Shown piece after piece: positions 15,018 to 23,735 of a stretch of DNA of 64,000 nucleotides. The position numbers and the translations under genes were made by a program. The notes under the pieces were generated by a model. It was given only the letters and a program-made list of their open reading frames with translations. It was not told the DNA's origin and made no database searches. Position 1 is the first letter of the stretch, and each line of letters starts with the position of its first letter. Origin of the DNA: Sphingobium estronivorans (GTDB taxonomy: Bacteria; Pseudomonadota; Alphaproteobacteria; Sphingomonadales; Sphingomonadaceae); contig NZ_LFCT01000012.1 of NCBI RefSeq assembly GCF_008692605.1, positions 1-64,000 on the forward strand. The letters are read 5' to 3'.

Positions 15018-16124
15018 ATGTCGGTCCATCGCTTCCAGCCCCAGCCCTTTTTCGCGGACAAGAACCGTGCGTTCTGGAATCTCCAGTCGGTGGGGTGGGC
15101 CGGAGCCTTCCTGTTGCGCGGATCGTCCACCATTGCCAATGGGCAGCCGCTTTCCAGCCTGATCCCCGTGGTCATCTCCACCGTGTCGGGCTATTCGGTG
15201 ACGCTGCTGATCGCGGTGGTGTTTCGCTTGCTGCTAAAGCAGCGGCCGATCGTCACCTGGGGCGTGTCGATCCTGACCGTGGTGAGCGCGGCGGGGCTGG
15301 TGGCGTTCATCGACGCCTGGGTGTTCTCCACCCAGAATCGGGGCAGCGATACGGCGGGGGTGCAGCTGTTCCTGGGCGCCTTCTATCTTTCCATGACGCT
15401 GCTGGGGGCATGGTCGGCGCTTTATTATGCGATCAATTTTTATCTGACGGTGGAGGAGCAGGCGGACCAGCTTCTGCGGCTGGAGAATCAGGCGTCGAGC
15501 GCGCAACTGGCCATGCTGCGCTATCAGCTCAATCCGCATTTCCTGTTCAATACGCTGAACTCGATCTCGACGCTGGTGCTGCTGAAACAGACCGACCGGG
15601 CCAATGCAATGCTCTCGCGCCTGTCCTCCTTTTTGCGCTATACTCTGATCAACGAGCCGACCGCGCAGGTGACCATCGAGCAGGAGATCGAGACGCTGAA
15701 GCTCTATCTGGAGATCGAGAAGATGCGGTTCGAGGACCGCTTGCGACCGGTTTTCAACATCGATCCGGCGGTGGCGCAGTCGCGTTTGCCTTCCCTGCTG
15801 CTCCAGCCGCTGGTCGAAAACGCCATCAAATATGCGGTGACGCCCAAGGAGGAGGGCGCGGAAATCTCTATCACGGCGCAGCCTGCCGGTGAAAACGTCC
15901 GGATCATCGTATCCGATACGGGTCCGGGATTGAATGAGGGGTTCACGCGCCCGAACAATCTGATCAGCGAAGGAACGGGCGTTGGCCTGGCGAATATCCG
16001 CGACCGGCTGATTCAGGCGTTCGGGGAACGACAGAGCTTCGAAACGCGTTCCACGCCAGGCGGTTTTTCGGTCACGATCGAAATGCCGCTGAATTTGGAT
16101 GAACCATCGAGAGTGGCCGCATGA
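15018..16124 (+). CDS. LytS-type sensor histidine kinase
   Basis: A 368-aa membrane kinase of the His_kinase (PF06580) group. About four N-terminal transmembrane helices (residues 25-145, e.g. LLIAVVFRLLL, LLGAWSALYYAINFYL) lead to a coiled linker and the phospho-acceptor His in RYQLNPHFLFNTLNSI. The ATPase part has LVENAIKYAV (N box), DTGPGLNE and GTGVGLANIRDRL (G boxes). The signal sensed is unknown. It overlaps the downstream regulator gene by ATGA, so the two form one unit. The ATG at 15018 is preferred to one at 14967, which would add 17 unlike residues. Confidence 0.9.
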   Translation: MSVHRFQPQPFFADKNRAFWNLQSVGWAGAFLLRGSSTIANGQPLSSLIPVVISTVSGYSVTLLIAVVFRLLLKQRPIVTWGVSILTVVSAAGLVAFIDAWVFSTQNRGSDTAGVQLFLGAFYLSMTLLGAWSALYYAINFYLTVEEQADQLLRLENQASSAQLAMLRYQLNPHFLFNTLNSISTLVLLKQTDRANAMLSRLSSFLRYTLINEPTAQVTIEQEIETLKLYLEIEKMRFEDRLRPVFNIDPAVAQSRLPSLLLQPLVENAIKYAVTPKEEGAEISITAQPAGENVRIIVSDTGPGLNEGFTRPNNLISEGTGVGLANIRDRLIQAFGERQSFETRSTPGGFSVTIEMPLNLDEPSRVAA

Positions 16125-16924
16125 CCATCAGAACAATCCTCGTCGACGACGAAAGCCTGGCTATTCAGGGCCTTAAGCTGCGTCTGGAAGCGCATGAGGA
16201 TGTCGAAATCGTAGAAACCTGTTCCAACGGCCGTGAAGCGATCCGCGCCATCAAGACGCATAAGCCCGACCTTGTGTTCCTTGACATTCAGATGCCCGGT
16301 TTCGACGGATTTTCCGTCGTCCAGGGGCTGATGGAGGTGGAGCCGCCGCTTTTCATCTTCTGCACCGCCTATAGCGACCATGCGATCCGCGCTTTCGAAG
16401 CGCAGGCGGTGGATTACCTCATGAAGCCGGTCGAGGAAGGGCGGCTGGCCGACGCGCTCGACCGGGTGCGCCAGCGCCTGTCGGAAAAGAAGCAGGTGCA
16501 GGAAGCCGAAAAGCTGCGCGAGGTGCTGGCGGAAGTCGCGCCGGACGCGATGAATGAATTCAGCGCGGCCGATGAGGATGCGCCAGCGGCGAATCGCTTC
16601 GAAAAGCTCATCAATATCAAGGATCGCGGGCAGATTTTCCGCGTGGATGTGGATTCGATCGAGCGGATCGACGCGGCGGGCGACTATATGTGCATTTACA
16701 CCGCCGACAATTCGCTGATCCTGCGCGAGACGATGAAGGATCTGGAAAAGCGGCTCGATCCGCGCAATTTCCAGCGGGTGCATCGCTCGACCATCGTGAA
16801 CCTCAGCCAGGTGCGTCAGGTGAAGCCGCATACCAACGGCGAATGTTTCCTGGTGCTGGAATCCGGCGCGCAGGTGAAGGTCAGCCGATCCTATCGCGAC
16901 GTGGTGGCGCGGTTCGTCCACTGA
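16121..16924 (+). CDS. LytTR family response regulator
   Basis: A 267-aa regulator partnered with the preceding kinase. Receiver domain 1-120: acidic pocket DDE at 9-11, phospho-Asp in LVFLDIQMPGFDG, FCTAYSDHAIRAFE, and MKPVEEGRL with the conserved Lys. A charged linker of about 40 residues is followed by a LytTR DNA-binding domain (about 165-267; IERIDAAGDYMCIYT, FQRVHRSTIVNLSQV). Such LytS/LytR pairs control envelope or metabolic genes; no target is seen here. Confidence 0.93.
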   Translation: MTIRTILVDDESLAIQGLKLRLEAHEDVEIVETCSNGREAIRAIKTHKPDLVFLDIQMPGFDGFSVVQGLMEVEPPLFIFCTAYSDHAIRAFEAQAVDYLMKPVEEGRLADALDRVRQRLSEKKQVQEAEKLREVLAEVAPDAMNEFSAADEDAPAANRFEKLINIKDRGQIFRVDVDSIERIDAAGDYMCIYTADNSLILRETMKDLEKRLDPRNFQRVHRSTIVNLSQVRQVKPHTNGECFLVLESGAQVKVSRSYRDVVARFVH

Positions 16925-16927
16925 CGT

Positions 16928-17344
16928 CTATCGAAACACCCATTGACGGTTGAGGCCGAACACCACGGCCGGCGTTACGAAGATCATGGCCGGGATGGGC
17001 GACCATTCCGGCCATTGCATATGGGTGACGCAGAGCCACACCCAGAGCGCGTTCAGCGCATAGCTGACCAGCGACACCGCCACGAAGCGAATGCCGCGCG
17101 CGGTCTGATTGTCGCGGCTGCCATGGCCGCGGAAGGTGAAGGCGCTATGGGTGACATAGCCGATCAGCACCGCCGCGAGATAGCCGATGCCATTGGCGAT
17201 CTGCGGGTGCAGCCCGATCGGGGCGGCCAGCGTCCAATAGATGGCGGCCTGGCATGCCGTCACGAACAGGCCGGTGACGCCGTAACGGACGATCTGCCAG
17301 AACAGGGCCTGCTTTTCCGCTGTGAGGATTTGGAGGATTTTCAT
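16928..17344 (-). CDS. GtrA family membrane protein
   Basis: A 138-aa protein with four predicted transmembrane helices, the usual GtrA size and layout (RYGVTGLFVTACQAAIYW, IANGIGYLAAVLIGYVTHSAFTF with the conserved NR-like region near the C-terminal FGLNRQWVF). GtrA proteins move lipid-linked sugars or support polysaccharide modification in the inner membrane. It is divergent from the large GT-C-like gene across only 44 bp, suggesting a shared regulatory region and joint function. Confidence 0.88.
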   Translation of the reverse strand: MKILQILTAEKQALFWQIVRYGVTGLFVTACQAAIYWTLAAPIGLHPQIANGIGYLAAVLIGYVTHSAFTFRGHGSRDNQTARGIRFVAVSLVSYALNALWVWLCVTHMQWPEWSPIPAMIFVTPAVVFGLNRQWVFR

Positions 17345-17388
17345 GCCGCCCCGTTGCGCTTTGGTGCGGAGCCTCTAATCCACGGGCC

Positions 17389-19290
17389 ATGAACATGCAA
17401 AGCCGGTCTGCCCTGCGTGCCCGCGTCGCTGCCTTCGCGGCCGAAATGTCCGTTTATGGATCGCGTAACTGGAAATGGCTGACGGTCCTGCTGTGGATGT
17501 CGGTCATGGTGGGGCTGATCGCCATGCGATGGCCGCAGATTCACTGGCTGACGCTCAGCGATACCGACGACAATATCCGCTATGTGCAGGTGAAGGACTG
17601 GCTGGCCGGACAGGGTTGGTACGATCTGCGGCAATATCGGCTCGATCCGCCCGCCGGGTTCAATATCCACTGGTCGCGGCTGGTCGACCTGCCGATTGCG
17701 GGGCTGATGCTGTTCTTCCGCGCCTTTGTCGATCAGGGGCTGGCGGACCGGCTGGCCTGCGCTATCGCGCCGATGATCCCGTTGCTGCCGCTGATGCTGG
17801 GGCTGGGTTTCATCGCCCGTCGGCTGGCCGGGGGGAATAGCTGGTTCCTGGCGGCGGTCGCGCCCCTCGCCGCGCAGATGGGCGTCAGCATGTTCATGCC
17901 GATGCGCATCGACCATCATGGCTGGCAGCTTGCCTTCACCGTTTTGATGCTGGCGGGGCTGATCGATCGCAACTGGCTGCGCGGCGGCATTGTCGCGGGG
18001 GTCAGCAGCGCGCTGTCCATCGCCATCGGCATGGAAATGATCGTCTATCTGGCGGCAGGCGGGGCGCTGATCGCGCTGCGTTGGGTGTTCAAGGAGGGGG
18101 CTGCGCGGCGGATGCTGCCCTATGCGCTCAGCCTCACAGGGGCGACGTCGCTCTCCTTCGTGATTTTCGCCAGCTATGCCAACCGGCAGATGGTGTGCGA
18201 TGCGATCTCGCCCATCTGGGTGGCGATCTTCGCGGCAGCCTCGGCCGGGATGGTGCTGTTGGCGCTGCTGCCGCTCAGAAGTTGGCCGGCGCGGCTGGGC
18301 ACCGGCATTGTCGTCGGTGCCTGCGTGGCGGCCTTTGCCTGGTTGAACTGGCCGCAATGCCTGTCCGGGGCCTATCAGATCTCGCCGGAGCTCCAGAAGC
18401 TTTGGCTCGCCAATATCCGGGAGGCCAAGCCTATCACCGTGCAGTCCTGGAGCCTGATCGTGCCGTTGATGGCGATCCCGGCGGCGGGCGTGATCGGCCT
18501 GATCTGGGCGCTGTGGGATTCGCGGCGGGATGCCGACCGGCTCTGGGCCTGGGCCACCGTAGGCCTGATGATGCTATTTTCGACCGCTCTGCTGTTCTGG
18601 CAGCTTCGGGCAGGGCCGGCGGCGCAACTGCTGGCGATCCCGCCCGCGGCCTGGGCCGCGTACCGCCTGCTCTGCATGGTCGGCGCGGGGCGGCCGCTGG
18701 TGCGTGGGCTGGCGCTGGTCGGGGTGGCGCTGCTGGCGGTGGTTGCCTTTGCAACGCCACTCTATCCGCAGATCAACCAACTCTGGGCCAAGGCCACCGG
18801 TATCCAGCCCAAGCCGCAGAAGACGGCGGTCAAGACAAGGCGGGCGGCCATCGACAAGGCCAATGGCCGTTGCCGGACGCTTCCCGCGTTGCAGGTGCTG
18901 GATCAACTACCCGCAGCCACGATCTTCACCATGGTCGACCTGGGGCCGCGCCTGATCGCGGTAACGCATCACAGCGCCGTGGCGGGTCCCTATCATCGCA
19001 ATGGGGCAGTGATCCTGGACATGCACCACGCCTATGACGGCCCGGCGGAGGATTTCCGGCCCATCGCGGCAAAGCATCATGCGACCTATTTGCTGGTCTG
19101 CCCTGGCTTCCCCGAAGGCACGATTTATCAGGCGCGCAGCCCCAAGGGCTTTTATGCGGGGCTGATGCGGGGCGAGGTGCCGAACTGGTTGAGGCCTGTA
19201 GCGCTGAAGACGGGGCTGACCCTGCCCTACACGCTCTATCGCATCGATTATTCAGCGTCGGGCCAGGAAAAAGTCGCGGAGCAGCGCTGA
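17389..19290 (+). CDS. Large polytopic membrane protein, GT-C glycosyltransferase-like
   Basis: A 633-aa membrane protein with about 11-13 transmembrane segments. Its first outer loop has an acidic motif, LSDTDDNIRYVQVKDWL, followed by NIHWSRLVDLPIA, as in GT-C enzymes (oligosaccharyltransferase or polyprenol-sugar transferases) that use Asp in the first loop. A C-terminal soluble part (residues ~470-630) with two Cys and His residues lies outside the membrane. Precise substrate unknown. Its 3' end overlaps the convergent tadA gene by 39 bases. Confidence 0.7.
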   Translation: MNMQSRSALRARVAAFAAEMSVYGSRNWKWLTVLLWMSVMVGLIAMRWPQIHWLTLSDTDDNIRYVQVKDWLAGQGWYDLRQYRLDPPAGFNIHWSRLVDLPIAGLMLFFRAFVDQGLADRLACAIAPMIPLLPLMLGLGFIARRLAGGNSWFLAAVAPLAAQMGVSMFMPMRIDHHGWQLAFTVLMLAGLIDRNWLRGGIVAGVSSALSIAIGMEMIVYLAAGGALIALRWVFKEGAARRMLPYALSLTGATSLSFVIFASYANRQMVCDAISPIWVAIFAAASAGMVLLALLPLRSWPARLGTGIVVGACVAAFAWLNWPQCLSGAYQISPELQKLWLANIREAKPITVQSWSLIVPLMAIPAAGVIGLIWALWDSRRDADRLWAWATVGLMMLFSTALLFWQLRAGPAAQLLAIPPAAWAAYRLLCMVGAGRPLVRGLALVGVALLAVVAFATPLYPQINQLWAKATGIQPKPQKTAVKTRRAAIDKANGRCRTLPALQVLDQLPAATIFTMVDLGPRLIAVTHHSAVAGPYHRNGAVILDMHHAYDGPAEDFRPIAAKHHATYLLVCPGFPEGTIYQARSPKGFYAGLMRGEVPNWLRPVALKTGLTLPYTLYRIDYSASGQEKVAEQR

Positions 19291-19722
19291 CGCCTCTGCT
19301 TCGGCCAGATCGCCATAGACTTCGGGCCGGTGCAGGCATTGCGGCTGGGTGAAGAGGCGCGGCCCCTGCTCGATGGCGCCGCCCTTGGGGTCTGACGCAG
19401 CATAATAGAGCCGGGCGATGCGGGCGTGGGAAATGGCGCCCGCGCACATCGGACACGGCTCCAGCGTTACCCAGAGGTCGCAGCCGGTCAGGCGGAAGTC
19501 TCCAAGATATGCGGCGGCGGCGCGGATCGCGACCATTTCGGCATGGGCGGTCGGATCCTTGTCGCGGCGGTTGCGATTCTCGCCCTCGCCGATGATCTGA
19601 CCGTCCAGCGTGACCACTGCGCCGATAGGGACCTCATCCGCTGCCTGCGCGGCGCGGGCAAGGTCCAGCGCGCGGCGCATGGGATCGGGCAGGGGAAAGG
19701 GCGAAGCCATGGCTTCGTCCAT
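19252..19722 (-). CDS. tadA: tRNA(Arg) adenosine-34 deaminase TadA
   Basis: A 156-aa zinc deaminase that converts A34 to inosine in tRNA-Arg(ACG). The zinc site HAE in DPTAHAEMVAIR and PCPMC in TLEPCPMCAGAI are intact, as is YYAASDPKGGA. Length is typical. A second ATG at 19710 is equally possible as the start. Convergent, overlapping the end of the GT-C-like gene. Confidence 0.92.
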   Translation of the reverse strand: MDEAMASPFPLPDPMRRALDLARAAQAADEVPIGAVVTLDGQIIGEGENRNRRDKDPTAHAEMVAIRAAAAYLGDFRLTGCDLWVTLEPCPMCAGAISHARIARLYYAASDPKGGAIEQGPRLFTQPQCLHRPEVYGDLAEAEASALLRDFFLARR

Positions 19723-19750
19723 ACAGGATCGCGCAGCGGGAGGACAAGAA

Positions 19751-19978
19751 TCAGGGCTTTTTCACGTCCACCGTGGGCACCTCCACCGTTTCCTTGCGTT
19801 TGCCGACCTCGACCTTGGCCACATTGGCTTCATATTTGGGGAGCTGGCCGCCCTTGACCGCGACTTCCGGCAAGCGCCCTTCCTGGGTTTTCTGAAGGTC
19901 GATGAAGCCGGTGGCGATGGCACCGGCCAGCACCAGCAGCACGATCAGCAGCAGGCCACCAATGAATCGCATTTCCAT
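19751..19978 (-). CDS. Small membrane-anchored protein of unknown function
   Basis: A 75-aa protein with one N-terminal membrane helix (RFIGGLLLIVLLVLAGAIATGF) and a hydrophilic, Lys/Val-rich tail (VAVKGGQLPKYEANVAKVEV) ending in VDVKKP; the tail would lie in the periplasm. No family recognised; the helix and codon use look real. A ribosome-like AGGAG precedes the start. Confidence 0.65.
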   Translation of the reverse strand: MEMRFIGGLLLIVLLVLAGAIATGFIDLQKTQEGRLPEVAVKGGQLPKYEANVAKVEVGKRKETVEVPTVDVKKP

Positions 19979-20106
19979 CTCCTGTGCGGCGTCGTCATTG
20001 CACGCATTTTGAAACGGGCTGTTTCCAGCCAGCTTGAAAATGCTCTATGGGGACCTCAACGCGCATGAGTCGGAAAGGGTTGCGGCCCCGAAAGGCTCTG
20101 TGCGGG

Positions 20107-20135
20107 TTGACGTGCGCCGGGAATCCCGTTATCGG
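20107..20135 (+). promoter_or_regulatory. Probable sigma-70-type promoter of rpmB
   Basis: TTGACG at 20107-20112 and TTATCG at 20129-20134 are separated by 16 bp, with the rpmB ATG 43 bases downstream. The match to the housekeeping consensus is good at the -35. Position and strength suit a ribosomal protein gene. Confidence 0.5.
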
Positions 20136-20177
20136 CGCCGCTTTCCGAACGAACCCGAATTACAAGGTTGATTGACT

Positions 20178-20471
20178 ATGTCGCGCATTTGCGAGCTGAC
20201 CGGCAAGGGCCGCCAGGTGGGTCACAATGTTTCCCACGCCAATAACAAGACCAAGCGTGTGTTCCTGCCCAACTTGCAGAACGTGTCGCTGATCTCCGAA
20301 GCGCTGGAAACGACCGTGAAGCTGCGCGTGTCGACCCATGGTCTGCGTTCGGTCGAGCATAATGGCGGCCTGGACAACTGGCTGCTGAAGACCAACGACG
20401 AAAAGCTGTCGCTGAAGGCTCGCCGCCTGAAGCGCGATATCGTGAAGAAGAAGGCTGCCGTCGCAGCCTGA
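20178..20471 (+). CDS. rpmB: 50S ribosomal protein L28
   Basis: A 97-aa protein: [33 protein letters not shown] and the basic C-terminus are characteristic of alphaproteobacterial L28. It has the long form without the zinc-binding Cys pairs. ATG at 20178 is used in preference to an in-frame TTG six bases upstream. Single-gene unit with promoter upstream and terminator 25 bases after the stop. Confidence 0.97.
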   Translation: MSRICELTGKGRQVGHNVSHANNKTKRVFLPNLQNVSLISEALETTVKLRVSTHGLRSVEHNGGLDNWLLKTNDEKLSLKARRLKRDIVKKKAAVAA

Positions 20472-20495
20472 TTGCTTTCGATTCGTTCGCACGGG

Positions 20496-20522
20496 AGCGG
20501 TCCGGTGACGGGCCGCTTTTTT
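20496..20522 (+). terminator. Intrinsic terminator of rpmB
   Basis: AGCGGTCC (20496-20503) pairs with GGGCCGCT (20510-20517), one G-U pair, followed by a run of six T. Confidence 0.85.
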
Positions 20523-20561
20523 GCGTGCCTGTCACGAATGGCGGCGTGGCTTGCCTAAGCT

Positions 20562-21545
20562 CTAATCGAGCGCGAATTTCAGGAGCAGGCTGCGCTGGAA
20601 AAATTCGTGATTGTCGTCGGATGCGATCCAGACGATCCGGCGCCCGCCTTCCCGGCTGAGGGTCAGGCCTTCGAAATTATCGGCCAATAACGGCGGCGCG
20701 AGCCGGATGAGCATTTGCGCCTTCAGCCGGTCGTCGGGGTGCGGCCTTTCCGGCAGTTCGACGATCGCCAGCGTCGCTGTGAACAGTTGCTGCACCGTCA
20801 GGCGTCGGTTCAGGACCAGCAGGCGCCGGTCGTCCAGTGCCACCGCATCGGTCGGACGATAGCCGCGCGGCGGCACATAACGCAGGTGGATCGGGGCGGG
20901 CGTGCCGCTTTCCGTCGGATCGTCGGAGAAGAGCAGCGTGTCGTGGCTGCCGTCGGCGGTCATGCCCATTTCCGCAATCGTCAGAAAACGCCCGTCGGGC
21001 AGGCGGGCGAGCGATTCGATCGAGCCGGTTTCGGGCCATGCCTCAATCTCCGGCCAGACCCGGCAAGCCTCGACCCGTGCAAAACCGGGTGCATAGCGGC
21101 AGATTTTCTGTTGCAGTTCGAAGCCGACCCAATAGCGATCCGTTGCCGGATCATGAGTCAGGCTCTCCGAATCCCAGGCCCACCAGGGCTTCTCCCGGTC
21201 CTTCGGGCGAATGGGCAGCGGCGCGATGAAGGCATGGCGGGCTGGTTTGCCCGGGCCGATGTGGAAGCCCATCAGCGTTCCGGAATCGCTGAGCGCCAAT
21301 ATCTGTCCGTCCGGTTCCGCCAGCAGGGAGGAGATGCCGCCAAAGCCATGGTGGGGGCTGCTGAGCTGCCACCCGCCCAGATAGGTCAGGCGGCCCAGAT
21401 GGCGAAGCCCCGGATCGGCGGAACTGAGCGGAAGCGCGCGCGCCCTCACCAACAACGGGCCGGGGCCGAACAGTTCGGGCTTGCTCTTGTGCGGCGCCGG
21501 CAGAAGCAAAATCGCAAGCAGCAGGACGATCAGGATTCGGCGCAT
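20562..21545 (-). CDS. Esterase-like activity of phytase family protein, exported
   Basis: A 327-aa protein with an N-terminal signal or anchor (RRILIVLLLAILLLPAP) and a beta-propeller-like body of the phytase-like (PF13449) type: FGGISSLLAEPDGQILALSDSG, WWAWDSESLTHDP, SIESLARLPDGRFLTIAEMG, DNFEGLTLSREGG. Members are periplasmic and of uncertain substrate. Convergent with rpmB. Confidence 0.8.
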   Translation of the reverse strand: MRRILIVLLLAILLLPAPHKSKPELFGPGPLLVRARALPLSSADPGLRHLGRLTYLGGWQLSSPHHGFGGISSLLAEPDGQILALSDSGTLMGFHIGPGKPARHAFIAPLPIRPKDREKPWWAWDSESLTHDPATDRYWVGFELQQKICRYAPGFARVEACRVWPEIEAWPETGSIESLARLPDGRFLTIAEMGMTADGSHDTLLFSDDPTESGTPAPIHLRYVPPRGYRPTDAVALDDRRLLVLNRRLTVQQLFTATLAIVELPERPHPDDRLKAQMLIRLAPPLLADNFEGLTLSREGGRRIVWIASDDNHEFFQRSLLLKFALD

Positions 21546-21772
21546 CGTCCCTGCTCATAGGGGAATATAGGGCGCGGTGCAGCCCTTTAGACGATTGGCT
21601 TCCTGTCCCGAAAAGAGCGATACTGGCGCGCTGGCGACTTAGCTGAACAATGGCTGTCATCGCCATTCAGGCTCGGCTCAACGCGAATCGGGCAAAAGGG
21701 CTTCAATCGATGGCGAGGTCCCCGCTCGGGAAGGTGCGCCGAAGATCGAATGGCATATTGAGGAGCAACGCC

Positions 21773-22189
21773 ATGAAGACCAAATTCTTGATCAATCTGG
21801 GAGCGGCGCTGGCTATGGGGGCTGCTTCCTTTGCCGTCACCACCACGCCGGCCATGGCCGACGGCGGTTGGGGCCGCCATTATCAGCGCGGCGACTATTA
21901 TCGCGGCGACCGGGGTTATCGCGGCTATCGCGATGGCTATTATCGGGGCGGTGGCGGCTATTATCTCGATGGCAATTATCGCGGCTATCGGGGGTATCGC
22001 GGCGGCTATCGCTGCCGGGACAATGGCACGGGCGGCACCATCATCGGTGCAATCGCCGGCGGCCTGCTGGGTAATGAAGTCGGCAAGGGCAGTGGGCGCT
22101 ACGGTCGTCGGGGCGATGGCACCACGGGCGCCATCATCGGGGCGGGCGTGGGTGCGCTGGCCGGCCGCGCGATCGACCGGGATTGCTGA
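21773..22189 (+). CDS. Secreted Tyr/Arg/Gly-rich protein with glycine-zipper domain
   Basis: A 138-aa protein with a clear signal peptide (to about residue 29, ending PAMA). The middle (30-80) is a low-complexity tract of RGY, GYR and YYRG repeats, and the end (about 85-138) is a glycine-zipper of the Rick_17kDa/2TM type: GGTIIGAIAGGLLGNEVGKG, then TTGAIIGAGVGALAG. Such zippers insert in or associate with the outer membrane. AGGAG lies 8 bases before ATG at 21773; the frame upstream is not protein-like. The 227 bp upstream hold no other gene. Confidence 0.85.
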   Translation: MKTKFLINLGAALAMGAASFAVTTTPAMADGGWGRHYQRGDYYRGDRGYRGYRDGYYRGGGGYYLDGNYRGYRGYRGGYRCRDNGTGGTIIGAIAGGLLGNEVGKGSGRYGRRGDGTTGAIIGAGVGALAGRAIDRDC

Positions 22190-22217
22190 TCCAACGGCTT
22201 TGCCGGGTGGCAAGACG

Positions 22218-22250
22218 AGGGCCGCTCCATCGGGGCGGCCCTTTCTTTTT
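22218..22250 (+). terminator. Intrinsic terminator of the glycine-zipper gene
   Basis: AGGGCCGC (22218-22225) and GCGGCCCT (22235-22242) form an 8-bp stem followed by TTCTTTTT. Confidence 0.85.
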
Positions 22251-22262
22251 GTCGCGTGCATA

Positions 22263-22294
22263 GGAAAAGGGCCGCGCCGTTGCCGGCGCGGCCC
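22263..22294 (-). terminator. Intrinsic terminator of the Ala/Asn-rich lipoprotein gene
   Basis: A perfect 11-bp inverted repeat (GGGCCGCGCCG, 22269-22279, with its complement 22284-22294) is followed on the minus strand by TTTTCC. It stands 27 bases after the stop of the minus-strand gene and tail-to-tail with the plus-strand terminator. Confidence 0.75.
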
Positions 22295-22321
22295 CTTCCA
22301 AACATTCCCTTGAGGCGGGAA

Positions 22322-22549
22322 TTACATCGCGTTCGCGGCGGCGTTCGACGCGGCGTTGGTCGCGTTCGAAGCAGCGTTGCTGGCGTTGCTGGCAGCGTTC
22401 ATCGCGGCGTTCATGGCGTTGTCGGCAGCATTCGAAGCGTTGTCGGCAGCGTTCGCAGCGGCATTGGCGGCGTTGTCGGCATGACCCGAGCAAGCGGCAA
22501 GGCCGAGCGAGGCGGCGAGAACGAGCGAAAGAGCAATCGACTTGGACAT
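22322..22549 (-). CDS. Small lipoprotein made of Ala-Asn repeats
   Basis: A 75-aa protein. Residues 1-20 are a lipoprotein signal (MSKSIALSLVLAASLGLAAC) with the lipid-modified Cys at 20. The mature part is almost only Ala, Asn, Ser, Asp and Met in units of three to four residues (NAA, NAS, DNA), giving a regular helix with a polar Asn/Asp/Ser stripe, somewhat like Lpp-type coiled coils. No known family beyond low complexity; probably an outer-membrane-anchored helical oligomer. Own terminator downstream; the 214 bp upstream hold no gene except the operator at 22734. Confidence 0.75.
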   Translation of the reverse strand: MSKSIALSLVLAASLGLAACSGHADNAANAAANAADNASNAADNAMNAAMNAASNASNAASNATNAASNAAANAM

Positions 22550-22733
22550 GGGCTAACCCCTCTCTGAGAATAAAAAACGTGCAGACCACTCTCGGAGAAA
22601 AGTTCACCCCCCATTGCGTCTGCGCCGCGATTCGTAATGCTTTGGGCGACTCATGGCAATCCCAATCATACGTTAAGCCCGTGATTCGGGGACCGAAGGG
22701 CCCGTAAGCGCCCGAACCGGACGACCATTGACG

Positions 22734-22755
22734 CATATAAAGATTTCTTTATATG
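22734..22755 (+). promoter_or_regulatory. Perfect palindrome, operator for the ArsR-type regulator
   Basis: CATATAAAG (22734-22742) and CTTTATATG (22747-22755) are a perfect 9-bp inverted repeat around ATTT, ending 8 bases before the ATG of the ArsR-methyltransferase gene. ArsR-family dimers bind such AT-rich inverted repeats. It overlaps what must be the promoter/5' end of the methionine-cycle operon, so binding would repress the regulator, metF and metH together. No Shine-Dalgarno fits between it and the ATG. Confidence 0.75.
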
Positions 22756-22763
22756 ATCCTTTC

Positions 22764-23735
22764 ATGAGCGTGGCACTCGACATTTTCCGGGCATTGGGCG
22801 ACCCGACGCGGCTGCGCATCATCTATCTGCTGCGCGCCATGGAACTGGCCGTGGGTGAGATCGCGCAGGTCGTCGGGCAGAGCCAGCCGCGCGTGTCGCG
22901 CCATGTCCGCATCCTTGCCGAAGCCGGTCTGGTCGAGCGGCGCAAGGAAGGCAATTGGGTTTTCCTGCGGCTGGGTAAAAGGACGGAAATCGCGCCTTTC
23001 TGGGTGCTTTTCGATCAGCTTGCGCCGTCCGAGAGCGAGGATCTGTGGCAGAAGGCCGACCTTGCCCGGCTGGCGGCGGTGCGCGCGGATCGGGCGCAGG
23101 CGGCGGAAAGTTATTTTGCCGAACATGCCGAACTGTGGGACGCGATCCGGTCGCTCCATGTGCCGGAGGGCGATGTGGAAAGCGCGATGACGGCGCTGCT
23201 GGCGGCGGAACCGATCGGGCATCTGCTGGACATCGGCACCGGCACGGGGCGGATGATCGAATTGTTCGGGCCCGTCGCGGATCAGGTGACGGCGCTGGAT
23301 CGCAGTCCCGATATGTTGCGCCTGGCCCGCGCCAAGCTGCCGCATGATGCGGGCGACAAATATGCGCTGGTGCTCGGCGATTTCGCCGCGCTGCCGCTGG
23401 AACCGGGTAGCGTCGACACGGTGGTGCTGCATCAGGTATTGCACTATGCGCAGGCGCCCGAGGCGGTGATTGCCGAGGCGGCGCGGGTCACGGCATCCGG
23501 AGGCCGGGTGCTGATCGCGGATTTCGCGGCGCATGAACGGGAAGAACTCAGATTGCGTGACCAACATGCGCGGCTGGGCTTTTCCGACGAGCAGATCGAA
23601 AACTGGTTCGCGGATGCGGGCCTGGAACTGGAGCGGGTGGAGGTGCTGCCCGGTCAGGAACTGACGGTACAATTATGGCTGGGGCGCCGTCGGGGCGTCC
23701 GTGTCTTGCCCATTGAAGGACGACTTTCCGCATGA
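22764..23735 (+). CDS. ArsR-family regulator fused to a SAM methyltransferase domain
   Basis: A 323-aa two-domain protein. Residues 1-90 are an ArsR winged helix (IFRALGDPTRLRIIYLLRAM, VVGQSQPRVSRHVRILAEAGL). Residues ~140-300 are a class I methyltransferase fold with the SAM loop LLDIGTGTGRMIELFG, then VLGDFAALPLEPGSVDTVVL. It heads a tight operon with metF (ATGA overlap) and metH, so it most likely senses SAM or S-adenosylhomocysteine through the methyltransferase fold and adjusts methionine synthesis. This is inference from context; related SAH-responsive ArsR proteins (SahR) are known. No metal-binding Cys pair of ArsR is present. Confidence 0.88.
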   Translation: MSVALDIFRALGDPTRLRIIYLLRAMELAVGEIAQVVGQSQPRVSRHVRILAEAGLVERRKEGNWVFLRLGKRTEIAPFWVLFDQLAPSESEDLWQKADLARLAAVRADRAQAAESYFAEHAELWDAIRSLHVPEGDVESAMTALLAAEPIGHLLDIGTGTGRMIELFGPVADQVTALDRSPDMLRLARAKLPHDAGDKYALVLGDFAALPLEPGSVDTVVLHQVLHYAQAPEAVIAEAARVTASGGRVLIADFAAHEREELRLRDQHARLGFSDEQIENWFADAGLELERVEVLPGQELTVQLWLGRRRGVRVLPIEGRLSA

